NCBI RefSeq assembly: GCF_001591445.1
Contig: NZ_BCUX01000013.1
Coordinates: 82,350 to 146,349, forward strand
Direction: 5' to 3'
Length of the DNA stretch: 64,000 bases
From: Neobacillus drentensis NBRC 102427
Lineage (GTDB): Bacteria; Bacillota; Bacilli; Bacillales; Cytobacillaceae
Under the pieces are notes generated by a model. That model was not told the origin of the DNA. It was given only the letters and a program-made list of their open reading frames with translations, and ran no database searches. Below, in pieces: positions 61,440-64,000 of the stretch (within the stretch, counting starts at the first letter, position 1; every line of letters begins with the position of its first letter). A program made the position numbers and the translations under genes.

Positions 61440-61619
61440 TTATTTTCTTGTTTTTACACGTTGATTTGCTGCGTTGGCACGAGCAAGTGCCTCTAAGTCA
61501 GCATGATCCGCAAATTCTGCCGAATATTCTACGTCATTTCCATCCGTTTTTAGGTTCTTAGGTGTTTGTGGAAGCGAACTTTTGTTACTATTACCAGTTC
61601 CGTTATGCATACGACCCAT
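61440..61619 (-). CDS. yfhD: YfhD-family small protein
   Basis: A 59-residue protein read on the minus strand: MGRMHNGTGNSNKSSLPQTP, then KNLKTDGNDVEYSAEFAD, HADLEALARANAANQRV and KTRK. The LPQTP and DGxDVEYSxExAD blocks are typical of YfhD proteins in Bacillus, found with sporulation-associated genes. AAGGGG lies 9 bases before the ATG. Gene order yfhD-yfhE-yfhF-recX matches B. subtilis, which supports the call. Function unknown. Confidence 0.85.
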   Translation of the reverse strand: MGRMHNGTGNSNKSSLPQTPKNLKTDGNDVEYSAEFADHADLEALARANAANQRVKTRK

Positions 61620-61741
61620 TACTAAAAACCCCTTCCATTGTAAACTTTAAGGAGCCGAATTGCTCCCTTTACTATCATTTACATTTAGGAAGATAACCAT
61701 GAATGGAAAAAACTTCAGTTGAACCGATTGCGCTTTTCTTG

Positions 61742-61876
61742 CTAAAGTCTCGTTTTCTTGTCGTGATACCCGCCTGCACGATCTGCCATTTTAAATTCTC
61801 TTTGGTAAGAAACCTCCTGCATACTCGTTAGGGAGTATTTGCCGCGATCCTTATCTTTTTTCTTTTTTTCCGCCAT
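61742..61876 (-). CDS. yfhE: YfhE-family small basic protein
   Basis: A 44-residue lysine-rich protein on the minus strand; its core YSLTSMQEVSYQREFKMAD and AGGYHDKKTRL match the YfhE family. ATG 61876 is favoured with AAAGGA 9 bases upstream; an ATG at 61885 directly abuts that site. It lies between yfhD and yfhF as in B. subtilis. Function unknown. Confidence 0.8.
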   Translation of the reverse strand: MAEKKKKDKDRGKYSLTSMQEVSYQREFKMADRAGGYHDKKTRL

Positions 61877-61995
61877 TTTGCTCATTCCTTTCAAACGTTT
61901 TTTCGTTAATCGTCATCAAGCTATGTGGTAAAAAATAAAAGCACATTATGTACTTATTTCCATTTTTACCTTTTGAGAAAGGAATGATACTTTTT

Positions 61996-62904
61996 TTAAG
62001 AAAATATATTTCTAAAAGCCATATTTAAATCCGGGTATATAAATTGATAACCATTTTCTAAAAGCATCTCTGGTAAAACTTTCTGACCCTCCACAACTAA
62101 TGTGCTCATTTCACCTAAGAGCAGTTTTAGTGCAAAGCTTGGGACGGGGAGCCAATGGGGCCGGTGTAATACCTGTGCCAATGTTTTTCCAAATTCACTC
62201 ATTGTTACCGGGTTCGGTGAAGTGAAATTGATGGGTCCCTGGATTTTTTCATTTTCAATTATAAAAGATATCGCGTGAATCACATCCTCGATATGAATCC
62301 AAGACATCCACTGACGTCCACTGCCAATAGGACCACCAATAAAGGCTTGATAAGGGAGTGCTATCTTTGGCAAGGCCCCTTGCTGCTTATCCAGGATGAT
62401 TCCAAACCTGCATAGGACAGTACGTATTCCTAATTGGGAAGCTTTGTTAGCCTCATTTTCCCATTGGCTTACGGTTTGAGATAAGAAATCACTACTGAAT
62501 CCATGGTTATCCTTTTCAATGAAAATTTTTTCTTCAGATGTTCCATAAATCCCAATTGCGCTTGCATTAATTAGGGCTTGTGGTTTTCTGTCTAATTTAT
62601 TCATGATGTCTAACAGTGCTTGAACAGATGTTAAGCGGCTGTTTAAGATCTTTTCTTTTCTTTGTGTTGTCCAACGTCCACTATTAATCGATTCGCCTGC
62701 CAGGTTGATAAAAATATCAGTACCTTCGAGTTCTTGAATAGGGCTGGAACTATTATTTTGCCACTGAACGTATCGAATTCCATCGGCAGGAAGTGTGTCT
62801 ATCGTTTTTCTTGATAAAATAATTACCTCATGATTGTTTTTCAACAAATGATCTGTTAGAGCTTTGCCTACAAAGCCTGTTCCACCAGCTATCGTAATTT
62901 TCAT
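61996..62904 (-). CDS. yfhF: SDR39U1/TIGR01777-type NAD-dependent epimerase-like protein
   Basis: A 302-residue atypical short-chain dehydrogenase. The nucleotide-binding KITIAGGTGFVGKALTDHLL starts the protein, with DIFINLAGESINSGRW, NASAIGIYG and a C-terminal extension (PSFALKLLLGEMSTLVVEGQ, LENGYQFIYPDLNMAFRNI) characteristic of this group. The usual YxxxK is altered, and the substrate is unknown; E. coli YfcH is a relative. Divergent from recX with 76 bp between starts. Confidence 0.92.
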   Translation of the reverse strand: MKITIAGGTGFVGKALTDHLLKNNHEVIILSRKTIDTLPADGIRYVQWQNNSSSPIQELEGTDIFINLAGESINSGRWTTQRKEKILNSRLTSVQALLDIMNKLDRKPQALINASAIGIYGTSEEKIFIEKDNHGFSSDFLSQTVSQWENEANKASQLGIRTVLCRFGIILDKQQGALPKIALPYQAFIGGPIGSGRQWMSWIHIEDVIHAISFIIENEKIQGPINFTSPNPVTMSEFGKTLAQVLHRPHWLPVPSFALKLLLGEMSTLVVEGQKVLPEMLLENGYQFIYPDLNMAFRNIFS

Positions 62905-62980
62905 TTTTTCCGCCCCCTTATCACGTATATCTTACAATAAATAATGAGGAATATGGTAAAGTATTGTTGAGGTGAAAAAC

Positions 62981-63796
62981 GTGGCCATTATTACAAAGAT
63001 CACCACACAGCAGAAAAATACGGACCGCTTCAATATCTTTATGGATTACGGCAAGGGTAAGGGTGAGGAATTTGCCTTTAGTGTTGACAGTGATGTGTTA
63101 ATCAAATTTCAATTAAAAAAAGGAATGGAGCTTGATGATTTTTCCTTTGTGGAAATTCAGTATCAGGACGACATTCGCAAAGCATACAACAAGGCTATTC
63201 ATTATTTAGCGAGAAGAATGAGGTCGGAAAAAGAAATAAAGGATTATCTTTTTTCAAAGGAAATAGATGAACCTGTCATCAATGAAATTCTTCATAAATT
63301 AATTTCACTGAGATACATAAATGACGAAGAGTTCGCGTTGGCTTATGTACGAACTCAGGCCAATACCACGGATAAAGGTCCTAATGTAATTAAAAAGGAA
63401 CTAAAGGAAAAAGGAATTGCTGAGGGTATTCTCAATCAGTCATTAGAAGAATTTCCCTTGGAGCAGCAAATCGAGAAGGCAACAAAAATAAGCACTAAGT
63501 TTTTCGATAAGCAAGCAAAGGACTCATTAAAGATTCAAAAACAAAAGCTTGAGCATTTGCTTCTAAGAAAAGGGTATTCTTATGAAGTCATAAATATTGC
63601 AGTTAATGAAACTTACATAAATAACGAAGCAGATGAGGAAATGGAAGCAATCCGATTTCAGGCTGAGAAGGCCCATCGGAAATTTTATAAATTCAGTGGT
63701 TTTGAATACGAACAAAAGATGAAGCAGGCCTTATATCGAAAAGGCTTCCCAATTGAGCTGATTGAAACATACTTATCGCAAAAAGAAAAATCATGA
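62981..63796 (+). CDS. recX: RecA regulator RecX
   Basis: A 271-residue RecX, which binds RecA filaments and modulates recombination and the SOS response. It is built of three-helix repeats; AIHYLARRMRSEKEIKDYLF, LISLRYINDEEFALAYVRTQ and KGPNVIKKELKEKGI are typical. The length fits the long Bacillus form (E. coli RecX is about 166). GTG 62981 has GAGGTG 6 bases upstream, better than GTG 62972. Neighbours match the B. subtilis yfh region. Confidence 0.93.
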   Translation: MAIITKITTQQKNTDRFNIFMDYGKGKGEEFAFSVDSDVLIKFQLKKGMELDDFSFVEIQYQDDIRKAYNKAIHYLARRMRSEKEIKDYLFSKEIDEPVINEILHKLISLRYINDEEFALAYVRTQANTTDKGPNVIKKELKEKGIAEGILNQSLEEFPLEQQIEKATKISTKFFDKQAKDSLKIQKQKLEHLLLRKGYSYEVINIAVNETYINNEADEEMEAIRFQAEKAHRKFYKFSGFEYEQKMKQALYRKGFPIELIETYLSQKEKS

Positions 63797-64000
63797 CAAA
63801 AATGTAACGAGATTACAAAGATTATTGGATTTAATATTAATGGGTAACTTTCACGGGCATCTAGACACCTTCAGGATTAGTGGGGCTTGGGGAACCCCGC
63901 AGATGGAAGGTTCTCGCAACGCATCTAAATGAGATTCACTTGGGTTTTTTATATAAGAAGTCTTATCTATCCTTGATCGAGTAACAAGTAATACTTAAAA
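63797..64000. repeat. Right-end spacer with a diverged GC-rich repeat
   Basis: Bases 63882-63902 (GGGGCTTGGGGAACCCCGCA and one more) closely resemble 31442-31462 within the MITE-like element and form a small GGGG/CCCC hairpin. Flanking DNA does not match obviously. No gene begins before the window ends. Confidence 0.5.

Overview
The window looks like chromosome of a low-GC, spore-forming Firmicute of the Bacillus/Neobacillus type. The grounds are AT-rich DNA, strong AGGAGG ribosome binding sites, frequent TTG and GTG starts, an S-box riboswitch, cre-like sites, the arginine gene order argC-argJ-argB-argD-carA-carB-argF known from Bacillus subtilis, and the yfhD-yfhE-yfhF-recX block at the right end. 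No tRNA, rRNA, prophage, intact transposase or CRISPR array was seen.

Layout. 1-3.6 kb: a UvrA-like tandem ATPase entering from the left edge, a 21-bp tandem repeat and a VOC protein. 4-14.3 kb: a sugar locus with an MFS exporter-like gene, an AraC regulator, a GPH sugar carrier, a Gfo/Idh/MocA dehydrogenase, a xylose-isomerase-like TIM barrel, a frameshifted ROK repressor and an intracellular GH3 enzyme; a nearly identical 23-bp box precedes both transporter genes. 14.4-17.4 kb: YgjP-like peptidase, DUF1456 protein, SelO and a HesB-like protein. 17.5-22 kb: IclR regulator, acetaldehyde dehydrogenase, 4-hydroxy-2-oxovalerate aldolase and a GntP-type permease. 22-29 kb: HEAT-like protein, OhrR-like regulator with glutathione peroxidase, an orphan VWA-like protein, a methyltransferase, a short UvrC homologue, a POT peptide symporter and a TipA/Mta-type MerR regulator.

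29.3-37.5 kb: a complete Dpp/Opp-type peptide ABC transporter interrupted by a GC-rich MITE-like repeat, then shikimate kinase, type I dehydroquinase, a 52-bp tandem repeat and a DUF4395 membrane protein. 37.8-44 kb: a catechol meta-cleavage cluster (GlcG/HbpS protein, catechol 2,3-dioxygenase, hydratase/decarboxylase, tautomerase, semialdehyde dehydrogenase, XylT-like ferredoxin) ending in a regulator that joins a XylR/DmpR-type sensor to a PucR-type output. 44.2-56.6 kb: the full arginine pathway plus argG and argH. 56.7-58.3 kb: SAM-I riboswitch and homoserine dehydrogenase. 58.4-61 kb: a LamG-like/glycosyltransferase fusion and a second glycosyltransferase. 61-61.15 kb: a cluster of five DnaA-box-like 9-mers. 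61.4-63.8 kb: yfhD, yfhE, yfhF, recX.

How genes work together. The dioxygenase cluster at 38-42 kb would convert catechol to 2-hydroxypenta-2,4-dienoate, and the aldolase/acetaldehyde dehydrogenase pair at 18-20 kb would finish the route to pyruvate and acetyl-CoA, so one pathway appears split between two separately regulated clusters. A single hydratase/decarboxylase-family gene is present where the branch via 4-oxalocrotonate needs two activities. The sugar locus pairs a dehydrogenase with a TIM-barrel lyase/epimerase, as in known 3-keto-glycoside pathways. The most unusual items are the UvrA-like architecture, the XylR_N/PucR regulator, the LamG-GT2 fusion, the DnaA-box cluster and several non-coding repeat families.
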